This document shows positions 18,349 through 29,063 of a DNA stretch of 64,000 nucleotides, piece after piece. The DNA is from Pseudomonas asuensis. GTDB lineage: Bacteria; Pseudomonadota; Gammaproteobacteria; Pseudomonadales; Pseudomonadaceae. Location of the stretch: the NCBI RefSeq assembly GCF_014646755.1, contig NZ_BMNW01000001.1, positions 762,039 to 826,038 of the forward strand, given 5' to 3'. Position numbers and translations under genes: made by a program. The notes below the pieces were generated by a model, which was not told the origin of the DNA, made no database searches, and worked only from the letters and a program-made list of their open reading frames with translations. The number at the start of each line of letters is the position of its first letter. Positions within the stretch are counted from its first letter, which is position 1.

Positions 18349-21014
18349 GACTTGACCTTACGTTTGCGGACTTCACCAGAAGCCGCCTGTGCCTTGGGCT
18401 TGGAGGGCCCCTTACGATGTTTGCTTGGCTTTGTCGCCTTGGTTGACTTAGCCGGCTTGCCAGATTTGGCGCCGCTGGCTTTTTTCTTGTCTTTTTTGGC
18501 TGGCGTACGTGGCGTTACCTTTTCCTGCCCAGCCGGCTGGGTCCTGACAGGCTTTTCTCCTCCTGTCTTGGCCTCGTCCAGAAGAGCACGCTTGACCGCA
18601 CGACTGCGCTTGACGTCCGTATTACCCAAAAGCACTTCTGCCTGCTTGAGCAATTCAGGCGAGACCTCAATCCCTACGGCTGAATTTTGCGCAGGTACTT
18701 GAGTCTTTTCACGCTTTCGCGATTTCTCTTTGGCTGTATTGACATCGCCTCGAGTACGACGGCCTGTCGGAGCCGTGTGTACTGTACCGGACAACTCGAA
18801 GTCGATCTTGCGCTCATCCAGGTCCACACGCGCGACGACGATTTCTACAACGTCACCCAACCGATAGCTGCGACCGCTACGCTCACCGGAGAGGCGATGG
18901 TGAACAGCATCGAAATGATAATAGTCGCTTGGCAGAGCAGTCACATGAACAAGCCCCTCGACATAAATGTCGCTCAGCTCGACAAACAAGCCAAACCCTG
19001 TCACAGCAGTAATGACTCCAGGGTAGGTCTCACCGACCCGATCACGCATGTACTCGCATTTGAGCCAGTTCGCGACATCCCGGGTAGCCTCATCGGCACG
19101 GCGTTCAGTCATGGAGCACTGCTCGCCCAGCTGATCAAGCTGCGCCTCATCATAGGGATAGATTCGTGCCTTTGGCATTGCAGCAGCCCCGGCACGCTTC
19201 ACATGACGCGTCTCGACCTTGGAGCGAATCACGCTGCGAATCGCACGATGTACCAGCAGATCCGGATAACGGCGAATCGGCGAAGTAAAGTGCGTATACG
19301 CCTCATAGTTCAGACCAAAGTGCCCTTCATTATCAGGGCTATAAACTGCCTGACTGAGCGAGCGCAACATGACGGTCTGGATGAGACGGAAATCAGGCCG
19401 ATCGTGAACGGCTTTGAGCAGCGCCTGATAGTCCTTGGGCGTAGGTGTCGTCTTGCCCTTCGTCAACGTTAGGCCAATTTCACCCAAAAACTGCCGTAGC
19501 TTGGTTTGCTTTTCAAGCGGCGGAGCATCATGCACTCGATACAGGGCCGGAATGCTGTGCTTCTCAAGGAACTTGGCTGTCGCTACGTTCGCGCACAGCA
19601 TGCATTCCTCAATCAACTTATGGGCATCGTTACGCTGAGTAGGACGGATTTCGGAAATCTTCTTGTCGGCACCAAAGACGATACGTGTCTCCTGTGTTTC
19701 GAAGTCGATTGCTCCGCGCTCCTGTCGGGTTATCACAAGGGCTTTATATAAGGCATACAGTTCTTCGATATGCGGCACCAGGTGCGGCAGCTGCTCGCGG
19801 AATTGTTTTGCCTCGATGCTTTCTGGCATTTCCAATAGCTGACTTACTCGGGTATACGTCAGCCGCGCATGAGAATGGATCACTGCCTCATAAAACTGAT
19901 AGCCCGTCAGCTTGCCCGCAGCCGAGATGGTCATCTCGCAGACCATCGATAAACGATCTACCAGAGGATTCAGGGAGCACAATCCATTGGACAGAATCTC
20001 AGGCAGCATTGGCACTACGCGGCCTGGGAAGTATACCGAGTTACCTCGCCGCCCCGCCTCGGCATCCAACGCAGAACCGATTTTCACGTAGTGGGATACG
20101 TCTGCAATGGCTACAAATAGTCGCCAGCCACCGGACTTTTTCTTCTCGGCATAAACAGCATCATCAAAGTCACGCGCATCTTCGCCATCAATCGTCACGA
20201 ACGGCATACTGCGTAAATCAATGCGCTTTTCCTTGTCCTTCTCTGCAACCTCAGGCTTGAGCTTGGCGGCTTCCTTTTCTACCTCAGGTGGCCATTCGTG
20301 GGGAATATCGTAGCTGCGCAATGCCACTTCGATTTCCATCCCTGGCGCCAGGTAATCACCCAGCACTTCAACCACCTCGCCTTGGGCCTGACGATGAATA
20401 GTAGGCCAGTCGGTAATATGGACCTGAACAAACTGCCCATGCTGGGCTCCGCCATGCTTACCCGCAGGAACCAGTACTTGCTGCTGGATTTTAGGGCTGT
20501 CTGCAACAACGTACGCAATGCCGCTTTCTTCGAAGAACCGGCCGACTACGATCTCGTGGGCACGATGTACGACTTCGACCAGAGCACCTTCGCGGCGCCC
20601 TCGACGGTCCAGACCGGACACACGCGCCAGCGCTTTATCGCCATCGAAGACAAGTCGCATTTGAGCAGGACTCAGAAAGAGATCATCACTGCCATCGTCT
20701 GGAATAAGGAAGCCAAATCCGTCACGGTGTCCACTGACCCGCCCACAGATGAGGTCGAGCTTATCGACAGGTGCGTAAGCCCCACGGCGGGTATAAAGAA
20801 GCTGCCCGTCCCTTTCCATCGCGCGAAGGCGGCGGCGCAAGGCTTCAAATTGATCCTCCTCCGTCAAACCGAACTCTTCTATTAACTGCGCGCGCGTAGC
20901 AGGACCGTCCCGCTGCGCCAGATGCGCCAGAATAAGTTCACGGCTTGGAACAGGGTTTTCGTATTTTTCCGCTTCTCTAGCGGCCTCGGGATCGAGGGAT
21001 TGCCAATCGGCCAT
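18345..21014 (-). CDS. rnr: Ribonuclease R (3'-5' exoribonuclease)
   Basis: RNase R degrades structured RNA from the 3' end in RNA quality control and cold adaptation. The 889-residue protein has an N-terminal winged-helix region, cold-shock domains, the RNB catalytic core with 'FVTIDGEDARDFDDAVYAE' (the Asp cluster that binds Mg), an S1 domain ('YPGVITAVTGFGLFVELSDI') and a tail of about 120 residues rich in Lys, Arg, Ser and Pro. That tail is low-complexity and longer than in E. coli. rnr is the upstream partner of rlmB with a four-base overlap. Confidence 0.97.
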   Translation of the reverse strand: MADWQSLDPEAAREAEKYENPVPSRELILAHLAQRDGPATRAQLIEEFGLTEEDQFEALRRRLRAMERDGQLLYTRRGAYAPVDKLDLICGRVSGHRDGFGFLIPDDGSDDLFLSPAQMRLVFDGDKALARVSGLDRRGRREGALVEVVHRAHEIVVGRFFEESGIAYVVADSPKIQQQVLVPAGKHGGAQHGQFVQVHITDWPTIHRQAQGEVVEVLGDYLAPGMEIEVALRSYDIPHEWPPEVEKEAAKLKPEVAEKDKEKRIDLRSMPFVTIDGEDARDFDDAVYAEKKKSGGWRLFVAIADVSHYVKIGSALDAEAGRRGNSVYFPGRVVPMLPEILSNGLCSLNPLVDRLSMVCEMTISAAGKLTGYQFYEAVIHSHARLTYTRVSQLLEMPESIEAKQFREQLPHLVPHIEELYALYKALVITRQERGAIDFETQETRIVFGADKKISEIRPTQRNDAHKLIEECMLCANVATAKFLEKHSIPALYRVHDAPPLEKQTKLRQFLGEIGLTLTKGKTTPTPKDYQALLKAVHDRPDFRLIQTVMLRSLSQAVYSPDNEGHFGLNYEAYTHFTSPIRRYPDLLVHRAIRSVIRSKVETRHVKRAGAAAMPKARIYPYDEAQLDQLGEQCSMTERRADEATRDVANWLKCEYMRDRVGETYPGVITAVTGFGLFVELSDIYVEGLVHVTALPSDYYHFDAVHHRLSGERSGRSYRLGDVVEIVVARVDLDERKIDFELSGTVHTAPTGRRTRGDVNTAKEKSRKREKTQVPAQNSAVGIEVSPELLKQAEVLLGNTDVKRSRAVKRALLDEAKTGGEKPVRTQPAGQEKVTPRTPAKKDKKKASGAKSGKPAKSTKATKPSKHRKGPSKPKAQAASGEVRKRKVKS

Positions 21015-21120
21015 CAGTTTGGAGTTACCTTTTGTCTGGTTGGGAGCTTCCTATATTGAAGCTCGAAAATGTCTTAAAGGTTAGTCTTCAAGAAATAATA
21101 AAAATTTTCCACTTCAAGGG

Positions 21121-21149
21121 TTTACAGGCTTAAAAAAGCTCCGTATAGT
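21121..21149 (+). promoter_or_regulatory. Sigma-70 promoter of tRNA-Leu
   Basis: TTTACA (21121-21126) and TATAGT (21144-21149) are separated by exactly 17 bases. A GC-rich discriminator (TCGCGCC) follows, as in stringently controlled stable-RNA promoters. The predicted transcript starts about 60 bases before the mature tRNA. Confidence 0.8.
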
Positions 21150-21217
21150 TCGCGCCACAGCAACGGCAAGCACGTTGCTAACGCGAAATACGGTGAGATC
21201 ATCGCATATCGCACAGT

Positions 21218-21304
21218 GCCCAGGTGGCGGAATTGGTAGACGCACTAGGTTCAGGTCCTAGCGGTGGCAACACCGTGGAAGTTCGAGTCTTCTCCTGGGC
21301 ACCA
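21218..21304 (+). tRNA. tRNA-Leu, anticodon CAG
   Basis: 87 bases including an encoded CCA. The acceptor arm GCCCAGG pairs with CCTGGGC (21294-21300). The D-loop has the class-II 'GAATTGGTAGACGC' form. The anticodon stem CTAGG/CCTAG encloses TTCAGGT, giving anticodon CAG at 21252-21254. A long variable arm (GGTGGCAACACC) and the TTCGAGT T-loop follow. It reads CUG codons. Confidence 0.98.
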
Positions 21305-21314
21305 CTTTACAGAC

Positions 21315-21338
21315 AACCGAGCTAAATAGCTCGGTTTT
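21315..21338 (+). terminator. Rho-independent terminator of tRNA-Leu
   Basis: Stem AACCGAGCT (21315-21323) pairs with AGCTCGGTT (21328-21336), with a run of four T at 21335-21338. It lies ten bases after the tRNA 3' end. Confidence 0.85.
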
Positions 21339-21399
21339 GTCGTTTCTAGGGTTCCGCTTTTCAAGACCCCTTTCAAGATAATTTGTTCTAGCGCCCACG

Positions 21400-21425
21400 A
21401 AAAAGGGCCGCCTAAGCGACCCCTT
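21400..21425 (-). terminator. Terminator of purA
   Basis: On the minus strand AAGGGGTCGC pairs, with small imperfections, with GCGGCCCTT, followed by TTTTTCG. It lies about 20 bp past the purA stop. Confidence 0.7.
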
Positions 21426-21444
21426 CTCTGCTTACCTGATCAGA

Positions 21445-22785
<1,341 letters not shown>

Positions 22786-23973
22786 TCACGACGCCAGGGG
22801 CGCCACCTGCCAAATTCCGTCCTGCCATGTCAGCTGTCGGTCACAGCCTGATGCGCGTGCATCCGAGTCATCCTGGCCAGGCAATGCCTGCACCACACGC
22901 TCACCAGATGATCGCAATTGGCGGATTGCATTCCATAACTGAGCCTCCTCACCAAGAGGAGCCCATATACCTGTTAATGACTCGGTCATATCAGCCTGGC
23001 CTAGCATGACCAGGGTTTTCAGATCGGTAGAAAAACCTGTCGCTGGACGTGCTCGACCGAAGTTTGCACCAATGTTGTCGTAGCGTCCGCCTTGAGCAAT
23101 AGCCTGGCCACTACCCGGCACAAATGCCGCGAAAACAACGCCGGTGTGGTAGTGATATCCGCGCAGCTCGCCCAGATCAAAATACAACGGGATATCTGGA
23201 AACCGCTGAGCTAGCGTACCCGCCAGAGAACACAATGCATCCAATGCCAAAACGACGGAAGGCGGTGCGTCTGCAAGGCGCTGACGTGCAGCATCAAGGG
23301 CTTCGCGCCCTCCACACAATTCGACCAGACTGCACAACATATCGCCATAAGGTGCAGGAAGTGTTTGAGTCAGAATCATGACCTCATCCACAGCCTTGCG
23401 CTGTAGTGCGTCGAATAACGCCTCTTCGGCCGCGCCTGAGAGGCCCGCCGCTTCACATAAACCGCGATAGATTCCTACATGCCCAAGATCCATATGCACA
23501 TCAGGTATCTGAGCCAGCTCAAGCACGCCCAGCATCAGACTGATGATTTCAAGATCGCCAGCCGTATCCTTGACCCCATACAGCTCGGCCCCGATCTGAA
23601 TCGGACTGCGCGAAGTAGACAATGCACGAGGGCGAGAATGCAGGACACTACCGGCATAACATAAACGGCTCGGCCCTTCTCGATGTAATGCATGTGCATC
23701 CATCCGGGCAACTTGAGGTGTGATGTCGGCGCGGAACCCCATCAAGCGACCTGACAGCGGGTCGGTTACCTTGAAGGTGCGTAGCTCCAGATCCTGGCCT
23801 GCTGCCGTCAACAGCGATTCCAGAAACTCGACGTGAGGTGTTACAACAAACTCGTACCCCCACTGCTGAAACAACTCCAACACCCGTCGACGGGCGATCT
23901 CGATGCTGGCAGCCTCGGGGGGCAGGATTTCTTCAATTCCGTCAGGCAGCAGCCAGCGGTCTACCGTTGCCAT
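22786..23973 (-). CDS. hisZ: ATP phosphoribosyltransferase regulatory subunit HisZ
   Basis: HisZ is the class-II-aminoacyl-tRNA-synthetase-like regulatory subunit that partners the short-form HisG in the first step of histidine synthesis. The product is 395 residues from the ATG at 23973, which has GGAG upstream. A longer frame with two earlier Met codons exists, but the ribosome site lies inside it. Motif 2 is '[11 protein letters not shown]', and '[18 protein letters not shown]' is the degenerate motif 3 region. The histidyl-tRNA anticodon-binding domain is missing, so this is HisZ and not HisS. Confidence 0.95.
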   Translation of the reverse strand: MATVDRWLLPDGIEEILPPEAASIEIARRRVLELFQQWGYEFVVTPHVEFLESLLTAAGQDLELRTFKVTDPLSGRLMGFRADITPQVARMDAHALHREGPSRLCYAGSVLHSRPRALSTSRSPIQIGAELYGVKDTAGDLEIISLMLGVLELAQIPDVHMDLGHVGIYRGLCEAAGLSGAAEEALFDALQRKAVDEVMILTQTLPAPYGDMLCSLVELCGGREALDAARQRLADAPPSVVLALDALCSLAGTLAQRFPDIPLYFDLGELRGYHYHTGVVFAAFVPGSGQAIAQGGRYDNIGANFGRARPATGFSTDLKTLVMLGQADMTESLTGIWAPLGEEAQLWNAIRQLRSSGERVVQALPGQDDSDARASGCDRQLTWQDGIWQVAPLAS

Positions 23974-24145
23974 TGAGCCTTTCTCCATCATGCGAGCGGC
24001 AGCCTGTCATGAAGACCTTATGCACGCGCAGGCAAAGCTGCCGCACAGAGCACGGTACAGTGGCGAGCAACAAGCGCAGCGACGGCAGATTGCCTGAGCC
24101 ATCTCCCGTGACACAACCTCGCCGCCATGCAGGGTTCATGCAGAC

Positions 24146-24171
24146 GCAAAAAAGCCGGGATGTTCCCGGCT
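24146..24171 (-). terminator. Terminator between hflC and hisZ
   Basis: Stem AGCCGGGA (24153-24160 with 24164-24171) has a three-base loop, followed on the minus strand by TTTTTTGCG. It ends the long nnrD-to-hflC transcript. Confidence 0.85.
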
Positions 24172-24205
24172 GACTTATGATACCACGAAATACAGAAAGG
24201 TCAGC

Positions 24206-24226
24206 GGCGGGCGACGAGCGCCCGCC
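24206..24226. repeat. GC-rich hairpin just after hflC
   Basis: GGCGGGCG (24206-24213) pairs with CGCCCGCC (24219-24226). It is bracketed by AAAGGT/ACCTTT, so the whole stem could extend with an internal bulge. It lies eight bases past the hflC stop and before the T-tailed terminator. It may protect the 3' end. Confidence 0.5.
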
Positions 24227-24233
24227 TACCTTT

Positions 24234-25103
24234 TTACGGCGTTGGATCACCAAGATATTTGAAGAACTCGTTCTTCGGATCCATCACTAAGATGTCGCTC
24301 TTATTAGAGAAACTATTGCGATACGCCTGCAAGCTACGTGTAAAAGAGTAGAACTCAGGGTTTTTTGTATAAGCCTGGGCATAGATTGCTGCAGCACGGG
24401 CATCACCATCGCCTCGTGTTTCTTCTGCTTCGCGATAGGCTTCCGCCAGAATGACGCGACGCTGACGATCTGCATCTGCGCGAATACCTTCAGCCAACTC
24501 ACGTCCCTTGGCACGGTGCTCACGCGCTTCACGCTCACGCTCAGTACCCATACGCTCATAGACGCTACGACTTACCTCTTTCGGCAGATCAATAGCCTTG
24601 ACTCGAACATCCAACACTTCGATGCCTAGCTCTGCATTAGCCATTTTGTTAAGTGAACCTGTTAACTCGGCCACCATGGCATCACGCTCGCCAGAAACTA
24701 CTTCATGCAAGGTGCGCTTACCAAACTGATCGCGCAGTCCAGCCTCCAAACGACGCATCAGGCGCTCATCGGCAATCTGCTTCATACCTGAGGTTGCCGT
24801 ATAGAAACGCTCAGCATTAAAGACACGCCATTTGGCATAGGCATCCACCATCACAGCTTTCTTTTCCAGGGTCAAAAACCGCTGCGTTGGAGAGTCCAAC
24901 GTCATAAGACGAGCGTCGAACTTGCGTACCTTGTTTACAAAGGGCAGCTTGAAATGCAAGCCAGGCTTAAGGTCAGCATCTACTACACGACCAAACTGCA
25001 ACATAACTGCGCGTTCGGTCTGCTGAACGATAAACAGGCTGCTCCAGGCAAATATTCCCAGAATGGCCACTACAACCAGAGCGGCGATAGACTTGTTACT
25101 CAT
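24234..25103 (-). CDS. hflC: HflC, SPFH-domain modulator of FtsH protease
   Basis: HflC and HflK form a membrane cage around the FtsH protease and limit its action on membrane proteins. The 289-residue product has an N-terminal membrane anchor ('ALVVVAILGIFAWSSLFIV'), a periplasmic SPFH/prohibitin domain starting 'VQQTERAVMLQFGRVV', and a long Arg/Glu/Ala coiled coil ('EREAREHRAKGRELAEGIRA'). Its start overlaps the hflK stop by one base (TGATG), so they are coupled. Confidence 0.96.
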   Translation of the reverse strand: MSNKSIAALVVVAILGIFAWSSLFIVQQTERAVMLQFGRVVDADLKPGLHFKLPFVNKVRKFDARLMTLDSPTQRFLTLEKKAVMVDAYAKWRVFNAERFYTATSGMKQIADERLMRRLEAGLRDQFGKRTLHEVVSGERDAMVAELTGSLNKMANAELGIEVLDVRVKAIDLPKEVSRSVYERMGTEREREAREHRAKGRELAEGIRADADRQRRVILAEAYREAEETRGDGDARAAAIYAQAYTKNPEFYSFTRSLQAYRNSFSNKSDILVMDPKNEFFKYLGDPTP

Positions 25104-26302
25104 CAGCGGCTCTCCCTTGTCCGTACTTCAGGCAGCTGCGGCAAAGCTCTTACCGACGGCGAGGGATTATTCGAGCTGTTATTGCCTGAAGAAGGCGAGG
25201 TCGATGAATCACTCGATTCGGCAGGACGGTTTTGCACCATCTTGTCTAGCGGCAGATAGAGCATATTATTCTGGCCACCCTGTGCCGTGATCAGAACCTT
25301 GCTCGACTGGCTCAGCATATCCTGCATAGCCTCAAGATACAGACGCTCACGTGTTACCTGAGGTGCCTTCTCATACTCGGCCACCAGGTTATTAAAGCGA
25401 TCCGCTTCACCCTGGGCACGTGCAATGACCTCCTCACGGTAACCATTAGCATCCTCAATCAAACGCTGAGCCTGACCACGCGCCTCAGGAATCACGCCGT
25501 TGGCATAGGTTTCGGCTTGGTTACGCTCACGCTGCTCGTCTTCACGCGCACGGATAACATCATCAAATGCCTCCTGAACCTCGCGAGGTGCAGCAGCACT
25601 TTGAATGTTTACCTGAGTAACCGTAATACCTGTTTTGTAGGTATCCAGGAAACGCTGCAAGCGCTCACGCACTTCACCTGCGACCTGTTCACGGCCAGAT
25701 GTCAGCAGCTGATCCATGGTCGAAGAGCCAGCCACATGACGCAGGGCACTATCAGTAGCATGCTGAAGACTGATTTCCGGCTGATCCACGTTTAATACAA
25801 AGGACTCCAAATCGGTAATCTTGTACTGAACGGTCAGCGGTACTTCGACGATGTTCTCGTCCTGAGTCAGCATTTGCCCCTGCTTGCTATATGCACGCTC
25901 ACGCGTCACGTTTTCCTGGAACTTGCGATCCATTGGGGGAAAATAAATATTCAGGCCAGGACCTACCGTTTCGTAATACTTGCCGAAGCGCAGCACAACT
26001 GCCTGCTCCTGCTCGTCTACGACGTAAATAGCGTTGTATAGCCACAAGCCAAACAGCAAGGCCAAGCCGATTAAAATCAGACCCGCACTGCTGCCCCCCT
26101 GTCGGCCATTACCACCCTGGGAATCCGGACGCTTTTTGCCGCCAAACAAGCGATTTAGCTTGTTTTGCAACTTACGAAGCGCTTCATCCAGGTCTGGCGG
26201 CCCCTGACGACCACCACCGTTATTACCATTACCACCGCCACGGCGATCGCCGCCCCAGGGATCTTGATTATTTGAGTTGCCACCCGGCTCGTTCCAAGCC
26301 AT
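25103..26302 (-). CDS. hflK: HflK, SPFH-domain modulator of FtsH protease
   Basis: Partner of HflC, 399 residues. It has a glycine/asparagine-rich cytoplasmic N-terminus ('MAWNEPGGNSNNQDPWGG'), one membrane segment at about 80-100, then the SPFH domain from 'VDEQEQAVVLRFGKY' and a coiled-coil region. The C-terminus is a Ser/Asn/Pro-rich tail. I start it at 26302 because AGGGAGAG lies directly upstream. The longer frame from 26371 has no such site. Confidence 0.96.
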   Translation of the reverse strand: MAWNEPGGNSNNQDPWGGDRRGGGNGNNGGGRQGPPDLDEALRKLQNKLNRLFGGKKRPDSQGGNGRQGGSSAGLILIGLALLFGLWLYNAIYVVDEQEQAVVLRFGKYYETVGPGLNIYFPPMDRKFQENVTRERAYSKQGQMLTQDENIVEVPLTVQYKITDLESFVLNVDQPEISLQHATDSALRHVAGSSTMDQLLTSGREQVAGEVRERLQRFLDTYKTGITVTQVNIQSAAAPREVQEAFDDVIRAREDEQRERNQAETYANGVIPEARGQAQRLIEDANGYREEVIARAQGEADRFNNLVAEYEKAPQVTRERLYLEAMQDMLSQSSKVLITAQGGQNNMLYLPLDKMVQNRPAESSDSSTSPSSGNNSSNNPSPSVRALPQLPEVRTRESR

Positions 26303-26401
26303 AGCGCTCTCCCTACTGACTAAAGCGAAAACGCGCCGGTTGGCGCGCCGACCAATGCTACCGGATGCCAAGCGCCCGGACCAAAAACGTCGATAAAGGC
26401 T

Positions 26402-27706
26402 TTATTGCAAAGTATGTTGCGCCACGAAGTCATCCGGCTCAAAGCCTTCACGACTGACGAGACGATTAAGTTCTGCCCGAGGCAGACGTACCGACAAAAG
26501 CGTATACCCATCTTCGTCATGCGACTCTTCCTGTACAGCCCCTTGACTGAACAATAGCGCACGCAGACGACCTAGGGCTTGCGGTAAGCGTAATTTACCT
26601 ACGAACAAGTCGTCGCCCAGTAGTTCAGCCACAGCCTGGCAGATCAGCTCCAGCCCTTGATTTTCACGCGCAGAAGCCCAGACCCTAATCGGGCGACCGG
26701 TTTCTTCATCACGCTGGATATGCGGCTCGACATTCTCAAGCAAGTCGATCTTGTTATAGACCTCGAGCATAGGAATTTCGTCAGCACCGATTTCGCCCAG
26801 GACGATATTTACCTGTTCAATTTGTAGCATGCGGTCCTCCTCATGGGAGTCGATTACATGCAACAAGAGATCGGCGTTACTTGATTCTTCCAACGTGGCG
26901 CGAAACGCTTCCACCAGCTTGTGTGGAAGGTGCCGGATGAATCCCACGGTATCCGCCAGCACAACCGGCCCTAAATCAGCCAACTGCAAACGACGCAACG
27001 TCGGATCAAGCGTCGCGAACAACTGATTCGCCGCATAGACCTCGGATGAGGTCAAGGTATTGAATAGCGTAGACTTACCCGCGTTGGTATATCCAACAAG
27101 AGATACAGCTGGGATTTCGGCACGCCGCCGTCCTCGCCGAGCCTGCTCACGCTGACTGCGCACCTTTTCAAGACGCTGCTTGATCTGGCGAATACGAACA
27201 CGCAGCAAGCGACGGTCCGTTTCAAGCTGGGTTTCCCCAGGACCACGAAGACCGATCCCGCCCTTTTGACGCTCAAGGTGGGTCCAGCCACGTACCAGAC
27301 GGGTGCTCATGTGCTCGAGCTGGGCCAGCTCCACCTGAAGCTTACCTTCGTGAGTTCGGGCTCGCTGAGCAAAGATATCGAGAATCAACCCGGTACGATC
27401 AAGCACCCGACACTCCAGGGCACGCTCAAGGTTGCGCTCCTGACTAGGGGTAAGGGTGTGATTGAAAATGACTAGCTCAGCCTCATCGGCCTTTACCAGA
27501 TCATGGAGTTCATCGACCTTGCCGGTACCGATGAGAAAACGTGCAGAAGGCTGATGCCGCGACACGGTAACCATCGCCACCGTGTCAGCGCCAGCTGAGC
27601 GCGCAAGTTCTTGGAACTCCTGAGGATCCTCGCGGGATTCAGGATCTTGGCCTTCAAGATGGACCAGAATGGCCCGTTCACCACCACCCGGGCGTTCAAA
27701 GAACAA
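26402..27706 (-). CDS. hflX: GTPase HflX (ribosome-splitting factor)
   Basis: HflX splits stalled 70S ribosomes during stress. The 434-residue protein has the HflX N-terminal domain ('LIGTGKVDEL', 'ILDIFAQRARTHEGKLQVELAQ'), the linker 'GPGETQLETDRR' and the GTPase domain with G1 'GYTNAGKST', G3 'DTVGFI' and G4 'NKID'. It follows hfq by 14 bp on the same strand, in the classic hfq-hflX-hflK-hflC order. Confidence 0.97.
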   Translation of the reverse strand: MFFERPGGGERAILVHLEGQDPESREDPQEFQELARSAGADTVAMVTVSRHQPSARFLIGTGKVDELHDLVKADEAELVIFNHTLTPSQERNLERALECRVLDRTGLILDIFAQRARTHEGKLQVELAQLEHMSTRLVRGWTHLERQKGGIGLRGPGETQLETDRRLLRVRIRQIKQRLEKVRSQREQARRGRRRAEIPAVSLVGYTNAGKSTLFNTLTSSEVYAANQLFATLDPTLRRLQLADLGPVVLADTVGFIRHLPHKLVEAFRATLEESSNADLLLHVIDSHEEDRMLQIEQVNIVLGEIGADEIPMLEVYNKIDLLENVEPHIQRDEETGRPIRVWASARENQGLELICQAVAELLGDDLFVGKLRLPQALGRLRALLFSQGAVQEESHDEDGYTLLSVRLPRAELNRLVSREGFEPDDFVAQHTLQ

Positions 27707-27720
27707 AGGCGACTCCTATT

Positions 27721-27969
27721 TTATAGGTTACCGGGTTCAGCCGGCTGATCACTGCTAGGCAGACGAACAGGGCGACTAGGAACTACCGTTGAGATTGCGT
27801 GCTTGTAGACCATCTGACTGACAGTGTTCTTCAGCAGAATGACGAACTGGTCAAAGGACTCGATCTGACCTTGCAACTTGATACCATTAACCAAGTAAAT
27901 GGAAACTGGAACGCGTTCCTTACGCAAAGTATTCAGGTAAGGGTCTTGTAGCGAATGCCCTTTTGACAT
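27721..27969 (-). CDS. hfq: RNA-binding protein Hfq
   Basis: Hfq is the hexameric Sm-like chaperone for small RNAs and, in pseudomonads, part of the Crc catabolite-repression complex. The 82-residue form starts [19 protein letters not shown]. Sm1 contains '[16 protein letters not shown]' and Sm2 has '[12 protein letters not shown]'. The frame runs 31 codons further upstream, but GAGGAG stands just before this ATG, so the start is 27969. The C-terminal tail is short, as usual for Pseudomonas. Confidence 0.98.
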   Translation of the reverse strand: MSKGHSLQDPYLNTLRKERVPVSIYLVNGIKLQGQIESFDQFVILLKNTVSQMVYKHAISTVVPSRPVRLPSSDQPAEPGNL

Positions 27970-28052
27970 TGTGCCGCTCTCCTCAAAGGTAAAAGATTCG
28001 TTTGTTGCAAGGTCAGAAGGTTCGCCATCACCGGCTTCATTCTTCTTGAGAC

Positions 28053-29021
28053 TCAACTGCATATGGAGACCGCCTTAAGGCTTTTCAAGACACGCGACAC
28101 ATTGTCACGGGCCATACTGTCCAACCACTGTAGCTGGCCCCAGCTGCGTAGCCAGGTAAGCTGCCGTTTAGCCAGCTGACGTGTGGCAATAATGCCGCGC
28201 TCTGTCATTTCGTTGTAACTCATTCCGCCGTCCAGGTACTCCCATACTTGACGGTAGCCTACGGCACGCATAGAGGGTAGTTCAGGCTGCAAATCACCTC
28301 GCGCCCGTAGACGTGAGACCTCATCGACAAAGCCCTGTTCCAGCATGTGGCGGAAACGCTGGGCTATTCGCGCATGCAACAGCGCACGCTCTTGGGGAGC
28401 AATAGCCAGATGAACGGCAGTATACGGGAAATGTGCGACAAACGGCGCGTCAGAATCTGCATTTCCTTGTCTTTGACGCTCCCGATGCTCTGTCATGGTC
28501 ATTCCACTGACCCGATGGACTTCCAGTGCACGAGTCAGGCGCTGCGGATCGTTAGGATGAATACGTGCAGCCGACTCGGGATCGACCTCCGCCAATAGGC
28601 GATGAACCTCACCCCACCCTTGCTCTGCCGCAATAGCTTCAATCTCAGCACGAATGAGCGGGTCGGCACTCGGCATATCCGCCAGCCCTTCAAAAAGAGC
28701 CTTGAAATAGAGCATGGTGCCGCCTACCAGCAGCGGGATACGTCCAGCCGCCGTGATCTCGGCCATTGCCTGAAGCGCATCCGTACAAAAGTCAGCAGCT
28801 GAATACGTTTCATTAGGCTCACGAATATCGATCAGACGATGAGGAAAGTCCGCAAGCAGCGCCTGCGAAGGCTTGGCCGTACCGATATCCATCTCACGGT
28901 ACACCAGCGCCGAGTCAACACTGATCAAGTCGCATGGCAAGACCTTGGCAAGCTCAATGGCCAGATCGGTCTTGCCTGAAGCGGTGGGACCCATCAGAAA
29001 AATGGCAGGTGGAAAAGACAT
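28053..29021 (-). CDS. miaA: tRNA dimethylallyltransferase MiaA
   Basis: MiaA adds dimethylallyl to A37 of tRNAs that read UNN codons. The 322-residue protein shows the P-loop '[11 protein letters not shown]', '[20 protein letters not shown]' with the catalytic Asp, and '[13 protein letters not shown]'. The start at 29021 matches homologues and has GATGAGAG upstream. An ATG four codons earlier (29033) is also possible. It lies 42 bp after mutL. A small hairpin CGCCACAT/ATGTGGCG sits in that gap. Confidence 0.96.
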   Translation of the reverse strand: MSFPPAIFLMGPTASGKTDLAIELAKVLPCDLISVDSALVYREMDIGTAKPSQALLADFPHRLIDIREPNETYSAADFCTDALQAMAEITAAGRIPLLVGGTMLYFKALFEGLADMPSADPLIRAEIEAIAAEQGWGEVHRLLAEVDPESAARIHPNDPQRLTRALEVHRVSGMTMTEHRERQRQGNADSDAPFVAHFPYTAVHLAIAPQERALLHARIAQRFRHMLEQGFVDEVSRLRARGDLQPELPSMRAVGYRQVWEYLDGGMSYNEMTERGIIATRQLAKRQLTWLRSWGQLQWLDSMARDNVSRVLKSLKAVSICS

Positions 29022-29063
29022 GAAAACTCTCATCAAAGCCGACGCCACATCATGTGGCGCCGA

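Noticed and set aside
18687-19472. 261-codon open frame antisense to rnr
   Set aside because: Fully inside the well-supported rnr gene, low-complexity shadow composition, no ribosome site and no recognisable motif.
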